Below, one piece after another: positions 21,737-31,753 of a DNA stretch of 64,000 bases. The DNA comes from Artemisia argyi (lineage: Eukaryota > Streptophyta > Magnoliopsida > Asterales > Asteraceae). A program made the position numbers and the translations under genes. Within the stretch, counting starts at the first letter, position 1; each line of letters opens with the position of its first letter. Below the pieces are notes generated by a model. It saw nothing but the letters and a program-made list of their open reading frames with translations. It made no database searches and was not told where the DNA came from. The stretch spans positions 80,342,060 to 80,406,059 of the forward strand of contig CM060680.1 in the NCBI GenBank assembly GCA_030686995.1, read 5' to 3'.

Positions 21737-22492
21737 CTAAATGTCAGGCCTTAAGGCAAGAAGGTACATCAGTGACCCAATCATACCTCTAAAGAGAGTA
21801 GGATTAACTGGTTTTCCAGCAAGATCAGGGCCTAGGTTTTTAGGAGGTACCATTGGAGTTTTCACTGAGGCACAGTCACTGAGGTCATACTTTTTCAGTA
21901 AGTTCCTAGTGTACTTTTCTTGACTGATGGAGGTGCCTTTTTCAGTTTGTTTGATTTGTAGTCCAAGAAAGTAAGTGAGTTCACCCATCATACTTATTTC
22001 AAAATTCTTTGTCATCAGTTTTTCAAACTGTTTACAAAGTTTGTAGCTTGTTGAGCCAAATATGATGTCATCCACAAACACTTGGACCAAAATCACATCT
22101 TCTTTTGTCCTATAGGTGAACAATGTATTGTCAATTTTGCCTCTGACAAACTTGTTTTGGATTAGGAAGGCTGAAAGAGTTTCATACTATGCCTTGGGCG
22201 CTTATTTTAGTCCATAGAGGGCTTTGTTTAGCTTGTAGACATGGTTAGGAAATTCACTACTCTCAAAACCAGTAGGTTGTTGCACATATACATCTTCTTT
22301 AATGTTACCATTCAGGAATGCACTCTTTACATCCATTTCGTATACTTTAAAGTTCATGTATGTTGCATATGCAAGAAAGATCCTTATGGCTTCCATTCTA
22401 GCAACTGGTGCAAATGTTTCCTCATAATCAATACCTTCTTGTTGATATAGCAACAAGTCTTGCCTTGTTTTTGATGACTGTACCAGACTCAT
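21737..22492 (-). pseudogene. Copia reverse transcriptase
   Basis: Two open pieces. 22492-22202 carries [31 protein letters not shown] and KALYGLK. 22123-21737 carries the catalytic FVDDIIFGS (residues 16-21 of that piece), MMGELTYFLGLQIKQ and GMIGSLMYLLALRPDI. Between them, around 22124-22200, the frame is broken where relatives have QAPRAWYETL. Upstream, 22915-22652 belongs to the variable integrase-RT linker and includes SKSIELVNIIGEP and MLTRSMAAK. The order integrase then RT assigns it to Ty1/copia. Confidence 0.9.
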
Positions 22493-23074
22493 CAGTCTTA
22501 TTTTTGAAGACCCATTTCATTCTAATGACAAAAACACCCTGAGGGCATTCAACAAGGGCCATGACATCATTTCTATCAAACTGTTCTAGTTCATCTCTCA
22601 TGGCCTGAACCCAACTCTCGTATTTAAAAGCTTCTTTAACATTTTTAGGCTCTATCTCTGAGAGAAAATCAACATAGAGACATACATTAGCTGAGGCGCT
22701 TTGAGTTTAGCAGCCATGCTCCTTGTAAGCATGCCTTCAGTGGGCTCACCAATGATGTTAACAAGTTCTATTGATTTGGACTTAGTCCAGCTATCCTGAG
22801 GTCTTGGATAGGAGTAGGAACTTGTAGAAGCCTGATGTATAGGTGGGGTGGGTTTAGATACAGGAGCCTGAGGTTCCTCAAGATTGAGATTTTCAGTTAC
22901 CTCATTGTGATCCACTTGAATTATGGTATTCTGAACAATTGGTTCAGTGGTGGTAGTCTCATTGGAGACTTGTTGAGTTACTATGAACTCACTGATGGTA
23001 GGTTGAGGTAAGTTGTGAGGATTGATGTAATATGAGATGTCTGCATCAGCTTGGTATTGTGTAGAGAGGTTACT

Positions 23075-23821
23075 CTAAGGGTGATACTCATCAAGAGGAT
23101 ATCTTAATGAGTAATCAATACCATTTTCTTCCACTAAGGAATTAGAAAACCTGACAGCTTCAGTACTCTCATCAAATGTGACATGGAAGGTTTCCTCGGT
23201 CCTTGTGTTGAACACCCTGAAGGCTTTTGAGACAAGGGAATACCCTAGAAAGTACCCATCACCAGCTTTTGCATCAAACTTTCCAAGATGATCCTTATGA
23301 TTATGGATAAACACAGGACACCCAAACATATGGAAATAGCTGATGTCAGGAATTCTTCCTTTAAATAACCCATAGGGAGTTTTGCTATGTCTCTTAACGA
23401 TAAAGGACTTGTTTTGTGTATAACAGGCTGTTTTTACTGCCTCAGTCCAAAAGTGTTTGGAGAGAGCAGATCCATTAAGCATTGTTCTAGCAGCCTCAAT
23501 GAGGGTTCTGTTCTTTCTTTTAGCAACCCTATTTTGTTCAAGGGTGTAAGGAGAGGAAAAGTTTTGAGATATACCCTTCTCATCACAGAAACATTCAAGG
23601 TCATTGTTTTTGAATTCAGTCCCATTATCAGTCCTGATTTGTTTGACCCTGATGTCATTTTGGTTTTCAATCTTCCTGATAAAGGACATGATTGTTTCAG
23701 TAGCCTGACTCTTTTTGGTCAGAAAATAGACCCAAGTATATCTTGAGTATTCATCCACAATGACCAGAATGTATTTCTCATGGTGGATTGACATTAGACT
23801 GATGGGTCCAAAAAGATCCAT
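23075..23821 (-). pseudogene. Copia integrase core with catalytic Glu replaced by Lys
   Basis: A 248-codon frame from MDLFGPISL. The first catalytic Asp is residue 2 and the second is Asp65 in RTDNGTEF. Thirty-five residues further, the third catalytic position is Lys101 in NRVAKRKNRTL, where the family has Glu in a GVAERKN-type motif; the preceding Gly is also changed to Arg. The downstream FGCPVFIHNHKDHLGKFD and GYSLVSKAFRVFNTR motifs are typical of copia integrases. The fold would be kept but catalysis should be lost. The frame ends at 23075, before the linker to RT. Confidence 0.92.
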
Positions 23822-24405
23822 GTGAAGTAGGTGCAGGCAGTTGGTGATAGAGGAATTTTGTTTGGTTTTAAAAGATGCCCTGTGGTGTTTACCTTTTCAC
23901 ATGCAGGGCAGGGTTTATCCTTAGAGAACACAAGTGATGGTAAGCCAAGGACTTTGTTTTGTTTGGCCAGGTTGTTTATGTTTTTGAAATTCAGATGGGA
24001 AAGTCTCTTATGCCAAAGCCAATTGAGGGTTTCAGTGGCTTTAGCAAAAAGGCATGTTCCATTCTGAGTGAGTGAGGACATATCCAAAACATAGACATCC
24101 TGCCTTCTTGGTGCAATAAGAATAACTTCTTTGTTTGCATTGAAGATGGTACCTTGCTTATCATCAAACTGAAGTATGTATTTAGCATCACATAGTTGAC
24201 TGACATTGATCAAGTTACATTTAAGACCATTAACATAAGCTATTCTAGTAAAAACTATTCCACTATAGTTTACTGAACCATAACCTTCAGTGAGACAAGA
24301 TGAGTTATCAACAAATACCACCTTAGGTCCTGGTTCTTTTACATATTTATGCAGATATTCCTTCACGCCAGTCATGCTTCTTGAACATCCACTATCAAGA
24401 TGCCA
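23794..24405 (-). pseudogene. Copia protease active site and GAG-pre-integrase domain
   Basis: The retropepsin active site is readable as WHLDSGCSR, with Asp-Ser-Gly encoded at 24396-24388. After it come GVKEYLHKYV, the segment VVFVDNSSCLTEGYGSV and the zinc-binding pre-integrase domain HKRLSHLNFKNINNLAKQN followed by CPACEKV. The protease would cut the polyprotein; the HHCC-like part contributes to integrase function. A frame change near 23800-23830 separates it from the integrase core, where residues diverge from the expected KGKHHR region. Confidence 0.85.
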
Positions 24406-25621
24406 AACAGGATCTCTGGCATGTCTCTACACAAATGTAAACTGAGTTCGTTTTTCTTGTGAATCCACTTTCTGGTGGGTTTGGCTTTAATGGCCTTTTT
24501 GAACTGAGAGATTGATCCATGATCAGTGGTGGTGTGAATATTGCTTCTACAGATTTTGCAACTGGGAGAAGAGGTAGTTTGTTGGGTTGGCTTGGTGATG
24601 CCTCTTCTGGACTGAATGACCTGTTCATGTCCTGGACTGTCATGAGTAGGGTCTCCACAGATATCACAACATGGATACATCAAACAATCATCAGGGAGAT
24701 GATCATTGAATCCACAGGGATGCAAGGTGAAAAAGGTTTAGCTTTTTGCCTTATCTGTTTAGAGCCTGAGGCATAGTCAAGAGACTGAGCGTTGTGGTAG
24801 GATACAACACCTTATGAGACTGTGTAAGATAGATGATCAGAGGTTCTGTGATATTCCTTTTTGCATATCATGCAAAAAAGGATTCTATAACAGTCATCAG
24901 TGGTATGTGTGGTATAGTTACACAATTCACATCTCAGTTTTGGTTTAGATGTGACCTTAGATTTGGTGGAACTTGAGGAAGCTGGTTTAATTTCCTTTTC
25001 CAAAGGTTGAGGGTGTTTCTTAGATGATTCAATCTTTTCACTCAACTTCCTAACAAGTTCAGCCAACTGATCATATTTGGAATCAAGGCTGTCAATGATA
25101 GCCTCATTTGAGACTGAGGTTGTAGAGTCATCATTGTGAACTGAGACTTCAGTGAGTGGTCTTTTCAAGATAGTTCTTCATAAACTAGCCTTTTCTCTTG
25201 GAGAGTGTTGAGTATACACCAAGGGTGTTAGCTCAGAGCTAGGTTCAGCTCCCTGAAGAACTTTCAGTGGTGGGAGTAGATTCTGTGAGACAGGTTCAAA
25301 CTCATTAATGGACTCAGGAGGACTATATTCATTAGTGACCCCAAGCATATTTTTGATGGCCTGACTTTCAGGTTCCAATATTTTTCCAGTGTTAAAATTT
25401 GGTAATTTTCTATCTGGGTTGACTCTTTCAATCCAGTCATTGGGTTTTGGTGCCATCTCCTTGTTAGAGGATATGCCTGAAGGCAGAAATGCCTTTTCAC
25501 CATGATTCTCACTTGAGGACTCAGTGTTTTGATCTTCACCAATAACAACTTTCTTATTGCTTGGTGTGAGACTCACTGAATCAAAAACCCTAGGGTTTTT
25601 CTGAGTCCACTTATATATCAC
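24376..25621 (-). pseudogene. Copia gag C-terminal Cys/His-rich region
   Basis: Three open pieces (25621-25178, 25168-24812, 24725-24372) in different frames. They contain repeated Cys/His clusters such as CELCNYTTHTTDDCYRILFC, CCDICGDPTHDSPGH and CKICRSNIHTTTDH, spaced like a series of zinc knuckles. Related copia elements have the same extended Cys/His region between the nucleocapsid knuckle and the protease. The first piece is acidic and Ser/Pro-rich (ESSSENHGEKAFLPSG). The role is probably RNA binding or particle assembly; this is inference. Confidence 0.75.
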
Positions 25622-25983
25622 AGCCTTTTCTTTCTTAAGTTCATCCTGAAGAGCTTGATTTTGTTTTACTAGTTCAGTGTTTTAAATTTGAAGTGTTACA
25701 GCCTCAAGCTTTGCTTGTTTTAAAACAAGTAATTCATCTCTACACTTATTTAACTCAAAAATTAACTTATTGAATTTTGAAAACAAATTTTGTCTTTGCT
25801 CTTCAACGAACTTAAGATCCACATTTAAGTAATTTAAATAGGATTGCTAATTAGCATCATCATCCATAGACAACAAAATGTTTACCTTTTTCATGGTGAT
25901 GTTGACCCATTCTCCATTTTTAGCATGGCTTTTTCCAACAACCAGCTTGTTATCATCTGAAAGTGCCATCAGTGCACTGACCC

Positions 25984-26493
25984 TTACTTCTTCATCAGAG
26001 GAGAGATCTTCCTCGTCCCAGTCATAGGCTTCAGCAACAAGTACCTTGTTTTTGCCCTGAACAGGTTTGGAAGGTGCAGCCTGGGTACTGAGTGAGTTGT
26101 CTCAAGGAGAGCAAGTTTATCTTTAGCTTTTCTATACTTAGCTTCAAAGTCCTTTTGAATATTTGCATTTCGAAAATGTTGAGTGGACTGAAGCATTTTT
26201 TGTTGAAATTTGCTAGTTCCTGAAGAAGAAATACTACCAGAAGGTTTGTATGAAGGGTCTGAGGTTGTTTTTGAAAAACAGTCTTTAGCAAAGTGACCCT
26301 TTTTGCCATAGTTGAAACATTTAGTGGATTCATTAGCCTTAGCTTTTAGAAAATTTGACTTGTTTCTTTTAATAAAACATTTTTGGTTTGCTAAAAGAGC
26401 TCTTTCTTGAAATTCAACTTGAAGATCATTGAGATACTCTTCACTTGTTCTCACATCAACCTCATCATCAGAATCATCTTGAAAATCCTGCAC
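25984..26493 (-). pseudogene. Copia gag nucleocapsid region with altered zinc knuckle
   Basis: A 169-codon frame containing VQFQERALLANQKCF-like sequence and the zinc knuckle CFNYGKKGHFAKDC. The canonical form is C-x2-C-x4-H-x4-C; here the second Cys is Tyr, so zinc binding and RNA packaging would be impaired. KFQQKMLQSTQHFR and a coiled-coil stretch FEAKYRKAKDKLALLE follow. Acidic DDSDDEVDVRTSEEYLNDL precedes it. The frame breaks after 25984. The remaining leftward region to 25622 contains in-frame stops, but similar acidic and coiled-coil residues can be made out. Confidence 0.85.
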
Positions 26494-26653
26494 AACACCA
26501 TTAGAGTATAAGGCAGTGGATATGGGTGAAACAGTCAGGGCCTTTTTGGTTTCTTGAGCCTTTTCAGGGTATTGCCTTGCGATTAGGTTGTCTTTATAGA
26601 CAAACTTCCCGTAGATTTGAGAGAGCTCAAGATTCTAAATGTGATTAGCATTC

Positions 26654-27240
26654 CTAAGACCCTGAGAGACCATGAGAGAAGTTTAACCACTTCTCAGGGA
26701 GACTGTTGACAAAGCCAGCGTTAATTTCATGCTTAGACAGTACTACACCATCATTTGAGAGCTCATTAAGCAAGGTTTTGTACCGGGTATAGGTCTGAGA
26801 GAGACTGTTAGATTCTTTGGCCCTAAAAGTGTTATACTCAAGTTTCAGGTCCATGATCCTGTTTTCCTTGGTATGTGAGGGACCTTAAAAGCTATGAACC
26901 AAGTCAAGGAAGGTTTGTTTGGCTGTAGGACAGTTAATGACTGATTCCATTGTATCGTCAGGGAGACATGATATAATGATGCTTTTCAGGCGTTGGTCCT
27001 GATTGACCACCCTCCTCTCATCAGGAGTCCATTGTGCTTCAGGTTTAGGCAAACCTTGAGCAGTCTTAGGGACAAAGGGACCTTCATTGATATATGTGAT
27101 GTAGTATGGTTCCATACCAGTCAAGTATCAAAGCATACGCTTTTTCCACTTGCTAAATTTACTAGCTTCTAGTTTAGGAGCTACAGCTGAATAGCCACCT
27201 CCCTTTTATCAACTAGTTGGGGTACATCGCTATCAGCCAT
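26654..27240 (-). pseudogene. Copia gag N-terminal (capsid) region
   Basis: The likely start codon is the ATG at 27240-27238, giving MADSDVPQL; frameshifts follow almost at once. Piece 27124-26885 contains WTPDERRVVNQDQRLKSIIISCLPDD, and piece 26854-26654 contains MDLKLEYNTFRAKESNSLSQTYTRYKTLLNEL. Both are characteristic of the UBN2-type gag capsid domain of copia elements. Particle shell formation is the expected role. The start was chosen because it lies 70-90 bases downstream of the primer binding site and matches the usual MAD start of relatives. Confidence 0.85.
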
Positions 27241-27311
27241 GGTGGGATCTTGATTTTAAAAACTTTGAGCACTCTTTTGTTTGAAAAAGTTTTGAGAAGT
27301 TTTAAAAATCA

Positions 27312-27324
27312 GAGGCTCTGATAC
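27312..27324 (-). other. Primer binding site, tRNA-Met type
   Basis: The minus strand reads TGGTATCAGAGCC, the standard copia primer site complementary to the initiator tRNA-Met 3' end. It is seven bases from the LTR end and fixes the element orientation. Confidence 0.93.
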
Positions 27325-27331
27325 CACTTAA

Positions 27332-28252
27332 TGGACCCTTTTTACTTGGTTAAAGTTAACTACAAAGTTAATCTAACCAAGTTTCATGATGTAGCGAAGT
27401 ATTGATTAATTATCAAAAGTAAATAAACGTAAAAGATAAGACACAAAGTTTTTCAACGTTTAATTCTTTATTAGAAATTAATCAAAAGAATTATACCCAA
27501 GTGTTTGCGGAACAACACTTGGTATTGAAATGACAAGTATGGTATACTCCTCACTAAACTCAAACTAAGTTTGAGTGACAACTAAGATCCAGCTGAGCTA
27601 TCTCAGGGATTGTATTGTTCTTTGGAGAAAGTAAAGATTTGGTTTGTGAATGACTAAGCATTAAGTGCACAAACATAATCTTTACCTCTTCCACTTATTC
27701 TCTATTTATACACAAGGTGATTCTAACAGATACCTAATAGACAAAGACTACAAGACAAATTACATCAGCCTACAATGGACAAAATACATATGTATTTTGT
27801 CCCTGTTACAAATGACTATAAGTAGTAGAGCGTAGGGATGCTTTCTGGTCTTCAATGTTGACACATGTCTTGGTTTTATACTCTTTCAGGGAAAGTTGAC
27901 CTTTGCATGATTTGGACCTTCCCTTATCCATTCAAACTTATCCCACCTTTACTTCAGTCTGCTTATCTTCAGTCTTTGTTCACTCAGTAATCTTAGTTGG
28001 TGAGGAGTCATGGGACTCAGTGAGTTATTGTTATCCCTCACTGAGTCCATCATCTTCTTCTTTGGCTCAGGCATCATTCACTGAGAACCGCCTCACTAAA
28101 TGGTGAACCTTTCTTCATAGATTCGCCCTGAGCAACTTGAGGATGACTCACTGAACGACTATGCATTCAGTGACTTGTTTGGTGTTCTCGGTTATCAAAC
28201 ACTTAGGATATTTTATGTTCAAATACTAGATTAAGGAGTTTGGGTTTTAACA
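27332..28252 (-). repeat. 5' LTR of the SIRE-like copia element
   Basis: The 3' end of the LTR (GGGTCCA on the minus strand) lies seven bases from the primer site. The 5' end is most likely TGTTAAAACCC at 28252, although TGTTGGGTC at 28261 is also possible. A TATA box (TATAAATAGA) is at 27710-27701. The second LTR is not in the window, so the length cannot be checked by comparison. Confidence 0.75.
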
Positions 28253-28879
28253 GACCCAACATTTACCCTTAGAAACAGTGACACAAACGAACCTACTGAG
28301 TATCAACTTTCAGCAATAAGTTTTGAAATCGCATCTACTAATTTAATAGGCTTTTTATTATCAGTGACCTAGAGATGATGGTTTCATGAATTAGACAAAA
28401 CAATGGCAATCAACCATTCCTCGTTCTAAACATCTCACAAACCAAAACCGTGACTACTATTTTTACGTAGACATTTCAGCTAATATATGGTGTGCAACCA
28501 AACAAAAACCTAAGATTTTCCTAAAAAAGTAGTCTTTTTTTTGTTAACCCTTAATGTCACTCACACTCTTTCTCACCAACAGTAAACAACCTAAAAAAAT
28601 CACTCACTAATAGTTAACCAACACAAACCTGGAAAAGAGAAACTTGTTGACAAAAATCTGTTAACCTGAAAAGAAAGAAGACAACCATAAGTACATGCAT
28701 GCAACTTTGGTTCCAATTTATGAAAAATCATAATAAAAAATTGTTTGAAGCAATAATAAAACTCAAGTCTAACAACTCCCTAATTAAATAGACAATTAAA
28801 CAAGGTAAACAACTATAACTCACAATTAATATGTATAAAAAAACGGCCAAATCAATATAATAATATAAAATAAGTTACC

Positions 28880-29066
28880 TTTCTTTATGCATAATAAATT
28901 TAATGAAAGTAATCCAAACCCAACTCAAATTTTGTTCAAAAAAGGCTTGATACAGACGAAATTGACAAAGATGCTTCGAAATTGAGCCGTTCAAAAAAAC
29001 ATTTCCGGATTTGCCGTGCTTTTTTTCATGAGGTTCAGGCGAGACAGAAGACAGAGATGAACTCAT
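28880..29066 (-). CDS. Possible 5' exon of an unrecognised gene
   Basis: The minus-strand ATG at 29066 opens a 62-codon frame beginning MSSSLSSVSPEPHEKKHGKS that runs to a possible donor AAAG/GTAACT at 28883-28878. A plausible acceptor (pyrimidine tract ending TTTTCAG) lies about 220 bases further on, near 28663. The upstream 110 bp have a CA-rich leader-like stretch (AAACACACACATACA) and two ACGT cores in CACGT or ACGTG context, as in plant promoters. I recognise no domain. Any further exons would have been displaced or interrupted by the copia element beyond 28252. It may equally be a chance ORF. Confidence 0.25.
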
Positions 29067-29282
29067 TGTATGTGTGTGTTTTTTGATTTGTATGTGTGAA
29101 GCTGTGTTGGATACATAAATGGAAGAACACGTATCCCTTGAGTGTGATTACGTGTTTTATTATCAGGTGAATACTATTATATGAAATCTGAGAATCCGGT
29201 AAAATACTATTATATGAAATCTGGGAATCCGAAAATATTATTATATGAAATCATCTGGGAATCCGGTCCATAGAGAAATGAT

Positions 29283-29294
29283 TTATATATATAC

Positions 29295-29379
<85 letters not shown>
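29283..29379. repeat. (TA)n microsatellite
   Basis: Nearly pure TA dinucleotide repeat of almost 100 bp, interrupted only near its left end. It creates a spurious Tyr-Ile ORF. Confidence 0.95.
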
Positions 29380-29381
<2 letters not shown>

Positions 29382-29785
29382 CTAGATCTAAGAAGATCAA
29401 TCTTCAAGTTGTAAAAATAAGATCCAACTAAAATCTGACAAGTGACACACTCGTTAAAATAAAATTAAATTTTTTATTGAGTGCAACTAAAATTGTTAAA
29501 GTTCCGATGGTTTTCTTTTTTAAATTGACGAAACCAATGTGATACACTTTGATTTGACATGTAATGTATCAGGTTAAGGTGTTACACTTTGATTCGACAT
29601 GTAAATTTATAGTTGTGTATCACTAATCCAAACTCATGTATCAATTGGTTATTAGTTGCTAAAATGTTAATTTGTATTTATACTTTATTTTTGTGTATTA
29701 TTGCCAATATTATAAAATGGTTTATGTGATTGTTTAGACTAGATCTTATTTTTACAACTTTAAGTTTGATATCACATTAACCCTC

Positions 29786-29823
<38 letters not shown>

Positions 29824-30316
29824 TCATATTTAAAAAAAAAAATGTATTAAACCAATTAGATTGTAGAATTAATAAAAATAAAATAAAAGTTGACAATGTA
29901 CTTTTTTTTTGAAAGTGACGGTGTACTGAATACCCATTAAACAGGTAAATAAAGGATTATTATTTAAAAGAAGGGTACATAAGTACTTGTGGTGAAGTAC
30001 AAGCCACTGAATGATTTTTCACCACTTTTCATGCAAAATCGTGCTGACCGAATCAAAAGCAGCCTCTGAGTCACCCCATCAAGTGCCTATCAAAAACCCC
30101 CTCAGTTTTTAGCTTTGTATTTATGTTTTTGTTTGTGGGTCTCAGTTTTACCTATAACCTCAAATGATCAAGGAGTATGTTTTGCGTAAAAATTGACGTA
30201 ACGGGTATTTACTTGACCCTGTAACTTGAATTGTATCTTCGTGCTTAAAGAAAAAGCAGCTAACAAATACCAGGGACAAAGGGCGGAGCTATTAAGGACC
30301 CGGAACCTAAGCACGT

Positions 30317-31753
30317 TGATGTGTGGGAATTGCACCAAGCTTTACCTCTTGAGGGATCTCGAGAAGCTTACAACCCCTACCAGGCAGTGTACCTGATCGT
30401 TGTAGTATAGTATAGTGACAAGTACCGGGGGATTGATCGTTCAACTCAGGAATAGTGTCGCTAGGATTAGAGAGTCTAAAAACTAGGTCTAGAGGTGAGG
30501 AATGATTCTTTTTGTATTTTTTTTTTTATATTTTATAAAAGCAAATAAAAATCTCGGTTTTTGAAAGAGTGGGCGGAATTAGTTGCTAGTCAACTAACCC
30601 AATAACTAAGATGCAATCAAAATAAAATAATAGAAATGAAAATAAGCTAATTTAACTAGTGGTGTGAGCAATATATGGGAGAATTGTGTTTACTTAGATT
30701 TCACTACTCCCTAGATATATTTTATAGGTTAATTACTTGTTACAGTTGCATGGATGACGGATTGTATTCCTTAATACCATTCATGGGGTGGCGTACTTAC
30801 TTCCCCAATCCTATAAGCTCCTACTTTACTCCTATGTCGAGCCGGCTAAGAAGCTCCTAACATGGGATCACAAGAATTCGCTCATGCGTTAAATACAATC
30901 ATAAAAACATAGTACACATCGGTTCATGTTTCTTAAGACATTCAAGCAAGTTACACAATGGAGATCTGCCAGTTTTCTTAAGCTTAACATTGAAATCATT
31001 CATTCATTACAACTATAAACAAGCAATCAACCCATAATTAACATCTAGGTTTCATTACATCTAAGCAAACACATGAAAGATCTAGCCTAGCATGTTAAAA
31101 TCAAGACAAGCATAAGATATATTCAAACAACACATAGACATATTGAATGAATTGAAAGAAAACTTATCTTAATTGAACATGAAGGGTTTCAAGGGGTGAA
31201 AACCCTTGAAAATACTGTTACAAACGACCTAGGGTTTATTAGGTTCGGCCCAAGAATTCTCCACACAAGTACCTCTCTTAATGAATGAAAAATAGAAAAG
31301 TATATATAGATTCTGTGAGGTGACGACATCAAGAGGAAAAATCTGACGCCGTCATCTCGCCGCCAATAAAGTTCTCGGACTGCCTAGATCCATGGGTGAC
31401 GCCATCATGTGTAATCCTGCTCCAGGCCGTCAACAAATTTACTCTTGACGCCCTACTTCTGATGCCGTCACGTTTTCTCTGAGTCGTCATCCATTTTGCT
31501 CTTGACGCCATAAAAAAATCCTTCTTGACGCCGTCAGGTACTGTTCCCAGCAAGGAAAATTAATTCTTTGCTGTTTTCATCACTTTTATGCTCCAAAAAA
31601 CATCCAAAATGCTTTCTTTTCCAGAATTCACTCCCAAAGTACCTAAAATCACAAAAGGAACGATTTAGGGCAATATTTGATCGAATAAATTCCAATTCCG
31701 GCTTAAATGACCCCCTAAAAATGGTTCATTTTTTGCCTCATCATATACCCTTA
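30317..31753 (-). repeat. Athila-family LTR copy D (3' LTR of element R)
   Basis: 1,437 bp, an inverted copy: it begins TGATGTGTGG (reverse of CCACACATCA) and ends GCCTCATCA. The palindrome array (31322-31545) contains variants such as TGACGCCGTCA, TGACGACATCA and TGATGCCGTCA. Most differences from the consensus are transitions at CpG. Confidence 0.92.

Larger units (their letters stand above)
19755..28252 (-). mobile_element. SIRE-like Ty1/copia retrotransposon, 3' end truncated
   Basis: Read on the minus strand: LTR (28252-27332), tRNA-Met primer site, gag, protease, integrase, RT, RNase H, spacer, then an extra ORF. Integrase before RT is the copia order. A long gag and an extra ORF downstream of pol are the SIRE/Maximus arrangement. 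The order and proteins resemble elements I know from Asteraceae. The 3' LTR is missing; the extra ORF breaks off at 19755. Many frameshifts and stops show it is inactive. Confidence 0.9.
28253..30316. other. Spacer with microsatellites and a possible first exon
   Basis: No recognised gene. It contains about three tandem copies of a unit of some 40 bp with TATATGAAATCTGGGAATCCG (29170-29266), long (TA)n at 29283-29379 and a shorter one at 29789-29822. A short open exon-like segment is at 28880-29066. From 30290 a few bases resemble a degenerate transposon end (GGGCGGAGCTATTAAGGACC), without clear boundaries. Confidence 0.5.

Noticed and set aside
29210..29407. Tyr-Ile repeat ORF
   Set aside because: Translation of a (TA)n microsatellite; the same applies to 51911-52177.
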